From Candidatus Falkowbacteria bacterium S5_I03 (GTDB lineage Bacteria > Patescibacteriota > Patescibacteriia > Patescibacteriales > UBA12465): 44,367 nt of DNA. The translations under genes and the position numbers were made by a program. Shown piece by piece: positions 1 to 8,503 of this stretch; within the stretch, counting starts at the first letter, position 1; each line of letters opens with the position of its first letter. A model generated the notes under the pieces. It ran no database searches, was not told the origin of the DNA, and saw only the letters and a list, made by a program, of their open reading frames with translations. The DNA is taken from positions 1 through 44,367 of the forward strand of contig JAEHGX010000010.1 in the NCBI GenBank assembly GCA_019248265.1, written 5' to 3'.

Positions 1-1103
1 GGGAAACTGAAAGCGCAATCAACATTAAAGCCCATGGCAATATAGTATTGTTTTATTTCTGGGCTGGTGTTCAGGGCATCAATTTTTGTTTTTTGTTGGG
101 CGATTAGTTCTATGGCTTCGGCGCGCATATCCTCCGGTAACTGCTCTAAGTACCAGCCGGCAAAGCCTAAATCGGTGGTAAGTAGGGGCATGCGGCAAAT
201 TCCGCTGCGGTGGCGCTGGATATCACGGAAAGAACCAAAGTCCAGAATAAATTTAAAATTACAAAGACCCAAATCCCCTAAAAATACAGGCAGAGAGGTT
301 TTTGGCGGTCGACTATCCAGAATTTCTTGATAAGTAGCTAAATCTTCAAGTTTGATATTGCTAGAGAAGGAAAAATCAACTGCTTGGTCGGGTTTAAAAT
401 AGGCATATTGGTTAACACAAGCTTCCCGATAAGTTTCCTGTTCCTCGGTTGGCTGGTGAGAAAAGCTATGTTCATATTTCTCTTTCAGTTTTTGTAAAAT
501 TGTATTGGCGCTATCTCTGACCTCGGTTAGCGGATGATGGCGGAGCAGGGCTAAGTGGTCCCAAGCTTGGCGCAGATTAGTATGCCAGCTTAATTGAGTT
601 GTTATGCCGGCCGGTAAAAATCCACGCATAATATCAAAACCCCGGGCTTTAATAGCTTTACTATAGACTAATTCATTTTCATCTTCGCGTCGCGGGTATT
701 TGGTCATGAGATAGGCTTGAATCCGTTCCTGGCTATCATTATAAAATTTCATCCAATTATCTAAAATGTTTTTAGATTCCGCGCTTGCAATTGGGTCAAT
801 AATCGCTCGGCTGCCCATATCTATATATCTAGTGCTAGTTTCTTGTCCGCTGTAAAGTTGCCAGTCTTGAATAGCTTTGTCGCCAATTATGCTTATATCT
901 TCAATAAAAATAGTAGTGCTGCCGCAATCAGCAATACTGGCGTGTCCGTAGCCGACGTAAAAAGTCGCCATAAATTTACCGGAACCGCTTTGTTTTACTT
1001 TCTCCACATGCTCCGTTACGCTTTTGGGACTGCGCGAGTAAAGAGCCTGCATCATAGCGACGTCTTCGGGACTGAACTCATCGTAGATAAAAATATTGGA
1101 CAT
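1..1103 (-). CDS. thyX: ThyX-like FAD-dependent thymidylate synthase, two-domain form, 3' end cut by window edge
   Basis: The frame runs from ATG at 1103 down through base 1 without a stop, so 367 residues are seen and the C-terminus lies outside. ThyX methylates dUMP to dTMP with methylene-tetrahydrofolate, FAD and NADPH. Two ThyX-like halves are visible. The N-half has GHASI at 53-57 and a SxxETSTRY motif at 85-93, matching the second part of the ThyX signature. The C-half has QRHRSG with RHR at 297-299, matching the first part. Classical ThyX is about 220-250 residues with both parts in one motif, so this is a longer, probably duplicated form. The start lies 19 bp after the dCMP deaminase stop, suggesting one operon for dTMP supply. 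Seen: both motifs and the open edge. Inferred: active enzyme with the active site shared between halves. Family assignment is fairly sure, activity less so. Confidence 0.82.
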   Translation of the reverse strand, partial: MSNIFIYDEFSPEDVAMMQALYSRSPKSVTEHVEKVKQSGSGKFMATFYVGYGHASIADCGSTTIFIEDISIIGDKAIQDWQLYSGQETSTRYIDMGSRAIIDPIASAESKNILDNWMKFYNDSQERIQAYLMTKYPRREDENELVYSKAIKARGFDIMRGFLPAGITTQLSWHTNLRQAWDHLALLRHHPLTEVRDSANTILQKLKEKYEHSFSHQPTEEQETYREACVNQYAYFKPDQAVDFSFSSNIKLEDLATYQEILDSRPPKTSLPVFLGDLGLCNFKFILDFGSFRDIQRHRSGICRMPLLTTDLGFAGWYLEQLPEDMRAEAIELIAQQKTKIDALNTSPEIKQYYIAMGFNVDCAFSF

Positions 1104-1122
1104 AGTTTAAAATTTACTTAAC

Positions 1123-1638
1123 TTAATATTTTGCCACATCATTTGATAAAAGTACATACTCTACCCCCGCTTCTTTAAAAATTTCTCGGCTGCGGGCGCC
1201 GGCCTGATAATCGATGGCGCAGACTACGCGTTTGATACCGGCATTAATAATCATTTTGGCGCAGGTATAGCAGGGAGACATACGGCAATAAAGAGTCCCG
1301 CCCTCAAGCGCAATTCCCATGCGCGCCGCTTCGCAAATAGCATTTTGTTCGGCGTGGGCCGTGCGGATGCAATGCTGGGTTTGGCTGCCGTCTTCATGAG
1401 TCACGGTGTGCATCTCATGGCCGACTTCGTCGCAATGCGGTAAGCCGACGGGAGCGCCGACATAACCAGTGGAAACAATGCGTCGATCACGCGTAATGAC
1501 ACAACCAGTACGACCGCGATCACAGGAGCCGCGGCTGGCAACCATTTCTACAATTTTCATGAAATATTCATCCCAAGAAGGGCGCTTATAAGGTTCCTGC
1601 GCATCGTCATTTTTGGCAGTTAATTTTTCTTCATTCAT
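1123..1638 (-). CDS. dCMP deaminase
   Basis: A 171-residue cytidine/deoxycytidylate deaminase fold protein. It should convert dCMP to dUMP in the cytoplasm. The zinc site is complete: HAE at 95-97 (H95 ligand, E97 proton shuttle) and PCYTC at 122-126 (C123 and C126 ligands). A SCDR motif near 38-41 and H88-C90 resemble the extra metal or allosteric region of T4-type dCMP deaminases (ComEB family). Length is normal for the family. The next gene downstream is the ThyX-like protein, which would use the dUMP made here. No Shine-Dalgarno is seen before the ATG. The first 20 residues are charged and poorly conserved in type, so a later start is possible but no better candidate is visible. Confidence 0.93.
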   Translation of the reverse strand: MNEEKLTAKNDDAQEPYKRPSWDEYFMKIVEMVASRGSCDRGRTGCVITRDRRIVSTGYVGAPVGLPHCDEVGHEMHTVTHEDGSQTQHCIRTAHAEQNAICEAARMGIALEGGTLYCRMSPCYTCAKMIINAGIKRVVCAIDYQAGARSREIFKEAGVEYVLLSNDVAKY

Positions 1639-1679
1639 ATTTTAAAATTTATTAAGATAATCAAAAAATTAAAGGTTCT

Positions 1680-1688
1680 TGCTATACT
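1680..1688 (+). promoter_or_regulatory. Possible extended -10 promoter for the glycan operon
   Basis: TG at 1680-1681, one base, then TATACT at 1683-1688. No good -35 hexamer lies 17 bp upstream. The gap 1639-1828 separates divergent genes, so a plus-strand promoter is needed somewhere here. A second -10-like TATAAT at 1805-1810, much closer to the DUF167 start, is an alternative. Confidence 0.3.
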
Positions 1689-1828
1689 CATTTTAATATA
1701 TTATTACAATAAAATAAATCTTGACAGAAGCCGATTTTGTGTCCTTAAGGCCTTTTAAAAAGCGCCAAAAGGGGTTAGAATGATAATAGAAGAATGCTTG
1801 AACTTATAATAATTTGCCTTTTGCCCTT

Positions 1829-2095
1829 ATGTTAAGTAAATTTAAAGAAAATTTGGCTAATAATAAAGAACTTCTTCTTAAAGTTAAGGTTTTTCCGCTT
1901 TCTCCCCGCAATGAAATAAAGGGGATAATGACTGATGGCACTATTAAAATTGGAATCAACGCCCCCGCCGAAGACAATAAGGCTAATAAGGCTTTAATTA
2001 AGTACTTAGCCGACGAACTTGGCGTTCGGCGTTATCAGGTAGAAATAATCAGTGGCGCTCTTGATCGTCTGAAAGTGATTAAGGTCGGCCGCTAA
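1829..2095 (+). CDS. DUF167 (YggU-type) small protein
   Basis: From ATG at 1829 this encodes 88 residues. A TTG 15 bp earlier is in frame but adds only a short, unconvincing extension, so ATG is preferred. The pattern of a beta strand, then PLSPRNEIKG, then INAPAEDNKANKALIKYLA is the DUF167/YggU signature. This is a conserved small alpha/beta protein of unknown biochemical role found in all domains. It heads a run of glycosyltransferase genes with 6 bp to the next start, so it is probably co-transcribed with them, though the family has no known link to glycan synthesis. A TATAAT at 1805-1810 would place a transcript start within a few bases of the start codon. Confidence 0.85.
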   Translation: MLSKFKENLANNKELLLKVKVFPLSPRNEIKGIMTDGTIKIGINAPAEDNKANKALIKYLADELGVRRYQVEIISGALDRLKVIKVGR

Positions 2096-2101
2096 TTTAT
2101 T

Positions 2102-2938
2102 ATGGATTTGTCGATTATTATTGTTTCTTGGAAAGTCAAAGAAAAATTACGTCTTAATCTAAAAGCTCTCTATGAATCGGAGGGTGATTTTAAATCGGAA
2201 ATATTTGTTGTTGATAATAATTCTCGGGACGGAAGCGTGGAGATGCTTAAGAATGAATTTCCACAAGTAAAATTAATCGCTAACTCAGAAAATTTAGGTT
2301 TTGCGAAAGCTAATAATCAAGCCCTACGTTTGGCTACCGGTAAATTTATTTTATTGCTCAATCCGGATATGCTTGTTTATCATGATTCCTTGGCTCAGAT
2401 TTTAGCTTGGGCGCAAAATAATGAGCGGGCGACGGTTACCGGCTGCCGCTTGGTCGATGATCAAGGAAAAATTGTTAAACAAATTAGAAAATTTCCTAAG
2501 TTTTTCGATCAGTTAATGGTCGTTTTTAAATTACCTCATCTTTTTCCGGGGCTGCTTAATAAATATTTATGCTCGCGCTTTGATTATAGCCAGGCGAGCC
2601 GTGTAGATTCTATTCGCGGCGCCTTCTTTTTAATAAACACTGAAAACTATCAAAAAATAAGCGGCCAGCCGGTGCCTTTTTTGGATGAACGTTATTTTAT
2701 TTGGTTTGAGGAAGTTGATTTTTGCCGCCAGGTCTATAAATTAGGAGGGGAAGTTTGGTATACGCCAGCCGCCGGCTGTCTTGACTATGTCGGCCAGAGT
2801 TTTAAGCAAGTGGCCCGTTTAAGAACTCAGATTTATTTTCGAGATTCCATGCTTCAATATTTTAAAAAGTGGGAACCGGCCTGGCAGGCCCAGATCTTAG
2901 CTTTAGCTTGGGGGCTGGTGAAAATTTTTGTTAAATAA
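2102..2938 (+). CDS. Family 2 glycosyltransferase
   Basis: A 278-residue GT-A fold glycosyltransferase of the rhamnosyltransferase-like group. It should move a nucleotide-activated sugar onto a lipid-linked or surface glycan at the inner face of the membrane. N-terminal strand LSIIIVSW at 3-10, the nucleotide-binding VVDNNSRDGS at about 35-44, LGFAKANNQA near 65-74 and the DXD-like LNPDM near 90 are all present. EVDFC near 204-208 is the usual acceptor-side acidic motif. There is no membrane segment. It overlaps nothing on its 5' side and is followed almost directly by a second family 2 enzyme. Donor and acceptor cannot be told from sequence. Confidence 0.9.
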   Translation: MDLSIIIVSWKVKEKLRLNLKALYESEGDFKSEIFVVDNNSRDGSVEMLKNEFPQVKLIANSENLGFAKANNQALRLATGKFILLLNPDMLVYHDSLAQILAWAQNNERATVTGCRLVDDQGKIVKQIRKFPKFFDQLMVVFKLPHLFPGLLNKYLCSRFDYSQASRVDSIRGAFFLINTENYQKISGQPVPFLDERYFIWFEEVDFCRQVYKLGGEVWYTPAAGCLDYVGQSFKQVARLRTQIYFRDSMLQYFKKWEPAWQAQILALAWGLVKIFVK

Positions 2939-2942
2939 GATT

Positions 2943-4010
2943 ATGAGTAAATTAGTAGGCATTGTTTTAGTGAATTACCAAGATTACGCGGAGCGTTTTT
3001 TGACGGCCTGCCGCGATTCTTTGCGCGCGCAAGATTATCCGGCCTCTAATTTAAAAATTTATTTAGTTGACAATGCATCTTCTCTAAAAAGTCGCGCTTA
3101 TTTGCGGGCCTGTTATCCGGAGGCCAAGATTTTAGAGCGCGGCGACGGTAATTATTGCGCGGCCAATAATTTGGGATTTTTTGAAGCCATCAAGGATGGC
3201 TGCGAATATTTAGTGGCGCTTAATATGGACACAGAAATGCCCGCTACCTGGTTAAGCGAATTAGTTTCGGCGCTTGATAAAAATCCGGCGGCCGGCATTG
3301 CTCAATCCAAAATATTGTTATATCCGCAAACAGAAGCGGAAAAGAAAAATTTAAAAATTAATACGCTTGGCAATCGTTTAAATTTTTTAGGTTTTGGGTT
3401 TACCTCCGCTTATCGAGAAGTTGACCGAGAAATTAGCGCTTACCCAGAAATAAGCGGTTACGCCAGCGGTTGCTGTCTGATAATTAGAAAAGAAGTTTTT
3501 GAAACGGCCGGTGGCTGGGATGAGAGCTATTATATGTATCATGACGATATTGAATTGAGCTTAAAAGTGCGCCTGGCTGGCTATAAAATAATTTTAGCGC
3601 CGTTATCGGTTGTTCTTCATAAATATGAATTTAAACGCAGCGTCCGCATGCTTTATTATATGGAGCGTAATCGTTATTTGTTAGTGCTTGATTTCTATCC
3701 TTTGCGCCTGTTGATATTTTTAGCGCCAGCCTTTATAATTATGAGCTTAGGGATGCTGGCCTTCGCTCTGGCTAAAGGCTGGGCGACCACCTGGTTTAAG
3801 GTTTTGGGGTTTTTTCTTAAACCGGCAACTTGGATAAATATTAAAAAAGCGCGCGCGCGAATTAAAAAAGTAAGTAAAATCTCTTTTTCGGAAATCGCTA
3901 AAAATCTGGAAAGCCGGATTGATTTTTCAGAAATTAATAATCCACTCTTAAAATATGTCGGCAATCCACTGCTTCGGCTTTATTGGAAAGGCGCCAAAAA
4001 ATTAATTTAA
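2943..4010 (+). CDS. Family 2 glycosyltransferase with C-terminal membrane region
   Basis: From ATG at 2943 this gives 355 residues. A TTG at 2928 overlaps the previous gene and is less likely. GT-A motifs are clear: VGIVLVNYQD at the N-terminus, YLVDNASS near 44-51, and a DXD-equivalent LNMDTEMP near 98-105. YHDDIELS near 200 is the acidic catalytic region. A hydrophobic segment near residues 245-270 probably anchors it to the membrane, followed by a basic tail. It is the second of three family 2 enzymes, each a few bases apart, implying a short glycan chain built by successive transfers. Sugar specificity is unknown. Confidence 0.88.
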   Translation: MSKLVGIVLVNYQDYAERFLTACRDSLRAQDYPASNLKIYLVDNASSLKSRAYLRACYPEAKILERGDGNYCAANNLGFFEAIKDGCEYLVALNMDTEMPATWLSELVSALDKNPAAGIAQSKILLYPQTEAEKKNLKINTLGNRLNFLGFGFTSAYREVDREISAYPEISGYASGCCLIIRKEVFETAGGWDESYYMYHDDIELSLKVRLAGYKIILAPLSVVLHKYEFKRSVRMLYYMERNRYLLVLDFYPLRLLIFLAPAFIIMSLGMLAFALAKGWATTWFKVLGFFLKPATWINIKKARARIKKVSKISFSEIAKNLESRIDFSEINNPLLKYVGNPLLRLYWKGAKKLI

Positions 4011-4011
4011 T

Positions 4012-4827
4012 ATGGATTTATCAATTATCATTGTTAATTATAAAAGTAAGGATAAACTGAAGAATTGTTTGAATTCTATTTTTAAGGCTGACTGGTCTGA
4101 TGTAAAGCTGGAAGTGATTGTGGTTGATAATTTTTCTCAAGATAATTTAAGCAATTTAGATATTGAATATCCCAATTTGCGCTTAATTGTTAGTTCGCGC
4201 AATTTAGGCATGGGCGGCGGCAATAATTTGGGGATAGAGGCGGCCACCAGCGAATATGTTTTAGTTCTTAATCCCGATACCATTATTGGGAAGGATTCGG
4301 CCGTCACCTTGCTCAATTATTTGAAAAATAATCCCGATGTCGGGCTGGTTGGCCCTAAACTTCTTTATCCTGACGGCAGCTTGCAATTATCTTGTTCTAA
4401 TTTTCCCGGGTTTTTTATCCCAATTCTACGCCGTACTTTTTTAGGAAATTATTTTAAAAAGATTCGCGACAATTTTACCATGAATGATTTTGACCATAAT
4501 TCCATCAAAGAAGTTGATTGGCTCATGGGTTCATGTCTAATGTTCAGAAAAAAACAAATTACTCCCAAGAACGAAGAATTTCGACCGCGTTTTGATGAGC
4601 GTTATTTTATGTATTTTGAAGACACTGATTTAGCCCGAACTTTTAAAAGTCACAAGCTAAAAGTTATTTATAATCCGGAGGCTGTGGTTGTCCATGACCA
4701 TGCGCGCGAGAGCGCTAAGCATCCCTGGTACATTGCGATTTTTACCGATCGCCTGGCCTGGATTCATATCGGTTCTTGGTTTAAATATTTTATAAAATGG
4801 GGCTTAAGCTCCAAGCTTAAAAGATAA
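4012..4827 (+). CDS. Family 2 glycosyltransferase
   Basis: A 271-residue GT-A enzyme starting one base after the previous stop. Motifs: LSIIIVNYKS at 3-12, IVVDNFSQD near 36-44, NLGMGGGNNLG near 64-74, LNPDT near 89-93 and FEDTDLAR near 204-211. It resembles the first enzyme of the operon in length and motif spacing, so the two may be paralogs using different acceptors. There is no signal or membrane segment. The following gene, galU, makes UDP-glucose, a plausible donor precursor for one of these three enzymes (inference from context only). Confidence 0.89.
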   Translation: MDLSIIIVNYKSKDKLKNCLNSIFKADWSDVKLEVIVVDNFSQDNLSNLDIEYPNLRLIVSSRNLGMGGGNNLGIEAATSEYVLVLNPDTIIGKDSAVTLLNYLKNNPDVGLVGPKLLYPDGSLQLSCSNFPGFFIPILRRTFLGNYFKKIRDNFTMNDFDHNSIKEVDWLMGSCLMFRKKQITPKNEEFRPRFDERYFMYFEDTDLARTFKSHKLKVIYNPEAVVVHDHARESAKHPWYIAIFTDRLAWIHIGSWFKYFIKWGLSSKLKR

Positions 4828-4832
4828 AAAAT

Positions 4833-5708
4833 ATGCAAAAGATAAGAAAAGCAATTTTTCCGGTGGCTGGGTTCGGCACTCGTTTTTTGCCGGCTACTAA
4901 AGCTCAACCTAAAGAAATGCTGACTGTTGTTGATAAGCCGGTTATTCAATATTTGGTAGAACAAGCGGTCGCCGCTGGGATTGAGGAGATAATTTTTGTC
5001 ACTGGCCGCGGTAAGCGGGCGATTGAGGATCACTTTGATTACTCGTTTGAATTGGAAAAAACATTGGTTGAAAAGAATAAGCTCGATTTAGTTAAAAAAG
5101 TTCAGGAAATTGAAAATTTGGCTAAATTTTCCTATGTTCGCCAGCCGATTCCTTTAGGTGATGGCCACGCAGTTCTATGCGCTTCACATCTAATCGGCGA
5201 AGATGAGGCAGTTTTAGTAATGTTTGGCGATACTTTATACGATGCCGAAGTTTCCCCGGTCAAACAGGTAATTGATGTTTATGAAAAATATGGCGACACC
5301 GTTATCGGCTTATCAGAAGTTAAACCGGAAGAAGTTAGCCAGTTTGGAGTGATGGGCGGCGTTGATTTAGGCGAAGATATTTATGAAGTTAGACAATTTA
5401 TTGAAAAGCCGAAAATGAGCGAAGCTCCTTCTAATTTAGTGCAAGTCGGAATTAATGTTATCACTCCTGAGATAATCAATATTTTAAAAAACATGAAGCA
5501 GGGGAAGTCGGGAGAAATAAGATTAGCCGATGCCTATGATGAAATGCTGCAACAGGGTCGGCCGCTTTATGGCAAAAAAATAACCGGCGAATGGTTAGAC
5601 ACCGGTAATAAATTTAATTTTATTAAAGCCACTTTAAAGCTGGGCCTTAAGAATGAAGAGGTAAAAGATAAGCTCCAGGCTTTAATCAACGAGCTTAGTC
5701 AAAAATAG
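4833..5708 (+). CDS. galU: UTP-glucose-1-phosphate uridylyltransferase
   Basis: A 291-residue nucleotidyltransferase making UDP-glucose from UTP and glucose-1-phosphate. The pyrophosphorylase signature is complete: FPVAGFGTRFLPATKAQPKE at 9-28 (GxGTRxLP...KE), followed by VVDKPVIQYLVEQA. GDGHA near 109-113 and FGDTL near 130 form the base and metal site. FIEKPK, GEIRLADA and GEWLDTGNK are also present. Length matches bacterial GalU. It ends the glycan operon and converges with the PEGA gene, with only 2 bp between stops and no room for a normal hairpin terminator. Confidence 0.95.
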   Translation: MQKIRKAIFPVAGFGTRFLPATKAQPKEMLTVVDKPVIQYLVEQAVAAGIEEIIFVTGRGKRAIEDHFDYSFELEKTLVEKNKLDLVKKVQEIENLAKFSYVRQPIPLGDGHAVLCASHLIGEDEAVLVMFGDTLYDAEVSPVKQVIDVYEKYGDTVIGLSEVKPEEVSQFGVMGGVDLGEDIYEVRQFIEKPKMSEAPSNLVQVGINVITPEIINILKNMKQGKSGEIRLADAYDEMLQQGRPLYGKKITGEWLDTGNKFNFIKATLKLGLKNEEVKDKLQALINELSQK

Positions 5709-5710
5709 AT

Positions 5711-7036
5711 TTATTGCAGCAGCAATTTATATAAACCGGGCTGATTATTTACGTTTGCCTGAAAATATAATAAGTTATTTTTTTCATCAAGTGCTAAATC
5801 GTCAATATTTAGAGCTCGAGAAATTGAAGTAACTGTGCCTGTTTGGAAATCGGCGGCATTAAGATTGCCAGCCGTTGAAAAAATGAAGTAACGTCCGCTG
5901 TGGTGCCAAATAACATTATTTATTGCTTCGCTCACCCGGGTAATCAGAGATGATCGCCCGGTTTTGATATTAAAAGTATTTATTTCCCAATCGTTATTGT
6001 AAATTATTTCTTCGCCATTTAACCAAGACCAACTCTTAATACCTTTTATTACCGTCGTATTATTTATGGACAACGGATCTATTAAATATAAAGTTAAATT
6101 TTGGTTGTCATACAGACAGAGATAGTCGGCATTGTCTTGTTTAAATGCATAATTGCCAACTGTCGGCAATTCCAGTTCCTCCAGCTTAACCCCGGTTTTT
6201 AAAGAGTAACTTTTTAACGATATTTTGTTGCCGGTTTTAACAACCGCAAAGATGGTCTCGCCGCGTGGCTCATAACTTAAATAATTCTCGCCTTTTAAAA
6301 GAACGGTTGCTGTTTTATTTCCGGACTCTAGGCGGTTGATAGCGTAAGAATTGGCATAATAAATATGATCATCATTATCGCTATAATACCAGGAACTCGC
6401 GCCGGTACCGACGATGGTTGTTAAGTCTTGAATGCTATTATTGCCCAAATCTAATATTTTACCGCCCGCAAAAAGTTTATCGCCGTTTTTAATCCAGTGG
6501 CCGTCGGCATTACTATCCGCTTTAAGCGCCAGCAAGCTGTCGTTTTTTAAATTGATTATTTGGCCACTGTTTTTTAAATAAAGATAATGGCCGTTTCCAT
6601 TAATCAAGGGGGCGGAAAGGTCGCTGTTTAAAAATAGCGGCGAATCGGAACGAAAAAGATTTATATCTTCAGCAAAGGTTGTTTGTCCGGAGTCGATACG
6701 AATTTTTTTTTCATAAGGCCAATAACCCTCGCGTTCCAAGCGCAAAGTATATTCTCCAGGAAGAATATTTTTTATTTTATTGGGAGTTGTTAGAAAGTCT
6801 TTTTTAAATAAGCTGAAAACGGCTCCGGTTTGTTCTTTGCCGTTTAAAAAAATGTAGGCATTTTTAGGAACAGTAGCCACATTAAGCATGCCGGTTTTTT
6901 GTAAGAGGCGATTAAATTTTAACGGCCAACTGAGATTAAATTTATAGCCGGAAGCATATAGTGAAATCAAAACAGTCATTATTGAAAAAATAACAACGAA
7001 AAAATAAAACAAGCAATCTCGGATTTTTTTGGACAT
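5711..7036 (-). CDS. Membrane-anchored PEGA-domain protein with a propeller-like C-terminal region
   Basis: 441 residues. An N-terminal membrane segment lies near 10-30 (a run of F, V, I, L after a KK start), giving one anchor and an outside domain. Residues about 48-125 match the PEGA pattern: a strand with VPKNAYIFLNGKE, then PGEYTLRLEREGYWPYEKKIRI. PEGA is a small surface-layer-associated beta domain. The remaining 300 residues consist of short strands with repeated N/G/D turns typical of a beta propeller, but no known repeat can be assigned by eye. It starts 5 bp downstream of the murA stop on the same strand, so it is probably co-transcribed with murA and may act at the envelope. Function is unknown. 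Confidence 0.8.
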   Translation of the reverse strand: MSKKIRDCLFYFFVVIFSIMTVLISLYASGYKFNLSWPLKFNRLLQKTGMLNVATVPKNAYIFLNGKEQTGAVFSLFKKDFLTTPNKIKNILPGEYTLRLEREGYWPYEKKIRIDSGQTTFAEDINLFRSDSPLFLNSDLSAPLINGNGHYLYLKNSGQIINLKNDSLLALKADSNADGHWIKNGDKLFAGGKILDLGNNSIQDLTTIVGTGASSWYYSDNDDHIYYANSYAINRLESGNKTATVLLKGENYLSYEPRGETIFAVVKTGNKISLKSYSLKTGVKLEELELPTVGNYAFKQDNADYLCLYDNQNLTLYLIDPLSINNTTVIKGIKSWSWLNGEEIIYNNDWEINTFNIKTGRSSLITRVSEAINNVIWHHSGRYFIFSTAGNLNAADFQTGTVTSISRALNIDDLALDEKNNLLYFQANVNNQPGLYKLLLQ

Positions 7037-7041
7037 AATAA

Positions 7042-8301
7042 TTATTCTATGCGGCTGATATCCGCGCCGATACTTCTTAATCTAGCGTCTAACTTTTCGT
7101 AACCGCGATCAATTTGATAAATATTATCTATTTCACTCTGGCCTTCGGCCGTTAAGGCGGCTATTACTAAGGCAATGCCGGCGCGGATGTCTGGACTGAT
7201 TATTTTTTTGCCAAACAGCCTCGTCGGTCCGTTAATAACCACGCGATGCGGGTCGCACATAATAATGTTAGCCCCCATTTGGGAGAGCATATCGGTCCAA
7301 ATCAAGCGCCGATCATAGATAGTCTCTTGGATTAAAGAGATCCCCTGCGCCTGCGTCATGAGGACTACGTAAGGTGATTGCAAGTCGGTTGGGAAGCCAG
7401 GATACTCATGAGTTTTAATGCCGTAAGCCTTGATATTTTCAGATTTTTTAATTAATAGCCAGTCGGCGCCTGTTTCGTAGTTAACGCCAATTTTTTTGAA
7501 TATCGCCAAGAGGTTTAAAATATGCTCAGGATTGCAGTGAGTAATTTTTAATTCTGATTTGGTGGCGGCCGCTAATAGCGCGAAAGATCCGGTTTCCATG
7601 CGATCGGGGATTATTTGGCATTCACCGGCTTTGAGCTCGGTTACCCCCTCAATAGTGATTGTCGGCGTGCCATTGCCACTAATTTTGGCGCCTTGACTAT
7701 TAAGATATTCAATCAAAGCTTCAATCTCTGGTTCCATAGCACAATTCTTTAAAACGGTTGTTCCCGGAATAAGACAGGCAGTCATAATCAAACTTTGGGT
7801 GCCGGTGACGCTTACGGTAGAGAAAAAATATTCAAAATTATGAAGTTTGGTGGCACTAATATGGTAGAATTTTTCACCAATTTCTACTTTAGCCCCCATT
7901 GCTTCAAAGCCTTCGATAAAAAGGTCTATTGGCCGCCCAGCAGCCCCGATAACACAGCCTCCAGGGTGAGGGAAGCTAACTTTGCCAAAACGGGCTAATA
8001 AAGGGCCAACAAACATAACGGATGTCCGAAATTTATCGGCAATTTTAGGATCAAGCTCAGTTTTGCTAACTTTAGCTGTATTTATAGTTACTTGATTGGC
8101 CGTGCGCACAATATCAGCTCCTAAGTCCGCTAATAACTCTAGAGATTTATCTACTCCGTCTATTTCCGGCAGGTTAGTAATGGTTATTGGTTCTTTGGAT
8201 AACAAGGACACCGGAAGCATTATTTGGGCATTATTTTTGGCGCCGCCAACGGCAATTTCTCCGGAGAGCGATTTGCCGCCGTTAATTACGAATTTAGGCA
8301 T
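7042..8301 (-). CDS. murA: UDP-N-acetylglucosamine 1-carboxyvinyltransferase (MurA)
   Basis: 419 residues, the normal length for MurA, which transfers enolpyruvate from PEP to UDP-GlcNAc as the first committed step of peptidoglycan synthesis. GGAKNNA near 19-25 (conserved K22-N23) is present. The mobile loop PHPGGCVIGA contains the catalytic cysteine at 116, which in fosfomycin-resistant forms is aspartate, so this enzyme is predicted fosfomycin sensitive. GRPIDLFIEGFEAMGA and the C-terminal RIxxDIRAG-like region (SPDIRAGIALVIAAL) also fit. This supports a peptidoglycan wall in the organism and gives context to the beta-lactamase-fold protein encoded in the pilus operon. Confidence 0.96.
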   Translation of the reverse strand: MPKFVINGGKSLSGEIAVGGAKNNAQIMLPVSLLSKEPITITNLPEIDGVDKSLELLADLGADIVRTANQVTINTAKVSKTELDPKIADKFRTSVMFVGPLLARFGKVSFPHPGGCVIGAAGRPIDLFIEGFEAMGAKVEIGEKFYHISATKLHNFEYFFSTVSVTGTQSLIMTACLIPGTTVLKNCAMEPEIEALIEYLNSQGAKISGNGTPTITIEGVTELKAGECQIIPDRMETGSFALLAAATKSELKITHCNPEHILNLLAIFKKIGVNYETGADWLLIKKSENIKAYGIKTHEYPGFPTDLQSPYVVLMTQAQGISLIQETIYDRRLIWTDMLSQMGANIIMCDPHRVVINGPTRLFGKKIISPDIRAGIALVIAALTAEGQSEIDNIYQIDRGYEKLDARLRSIGADISRIE

Positions 8302-8311
8302 AATATTTATA

Positions 8312-8340
8312 TTGACAGAATATTAATAATTAGGTATTAA
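8312..8340 (+). promoter_or_regulatory. Upstream promoter candidate for rplU
   Basis: TTGACA at 8312-8317, a 17-bp gap, then TATTAA at 8335-8340. It points to the bL21 gene and lies just behind the murA start. Together with the promoter at 8387-8415 it would make tandem promoters. Confidence 0.45.
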
Positions 8341-8386
8341 TAAGGCCCTAATTTTATGAGGACCACTGACATAACTATAAATCATT

Positions 8387-8415
8387 TATTGACATTTTTC
8401 AAATATTTGTATAAT
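8387..8415 (+). promoter_or_regulatory. Promoter of rplU
   Basis: TATAAT at 8410-8415 is preceded by TTATTG at 8387-8392 with 17 bp, or by TTGACA at 8389-8394 with 15 bp. A start near 8422 gives a leader of about 80 nt that begins with a short CTTAT/ATAAG hairpin (8421-8435). Whether that leader is a ribosomal-protein autoregulatory structure cannot be decided here. Confidence 0.6.
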
Positions 8416-8503
8416 ATGGACTTATTCAGAATAAGCTCTGATTTTTTATTATAAAAAACGCTGATTTAAAACTTAGACTTAGATTAGCGCGTTTACAAGA
8501 CAT

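Noticed and set aside
67-1121. Plus-strand open frames at 67-330 and 843-1121
   Set aside because: They lie antisense to the ThyX-like gene, whose minus-strand frame has clear conserved motifs over the whole length.
2928-2942. TTG start of the second glycosyltransferase
   Set aside because: It overlaps the previous gene; the ATG at 2943 leads straight into the first beta strand.
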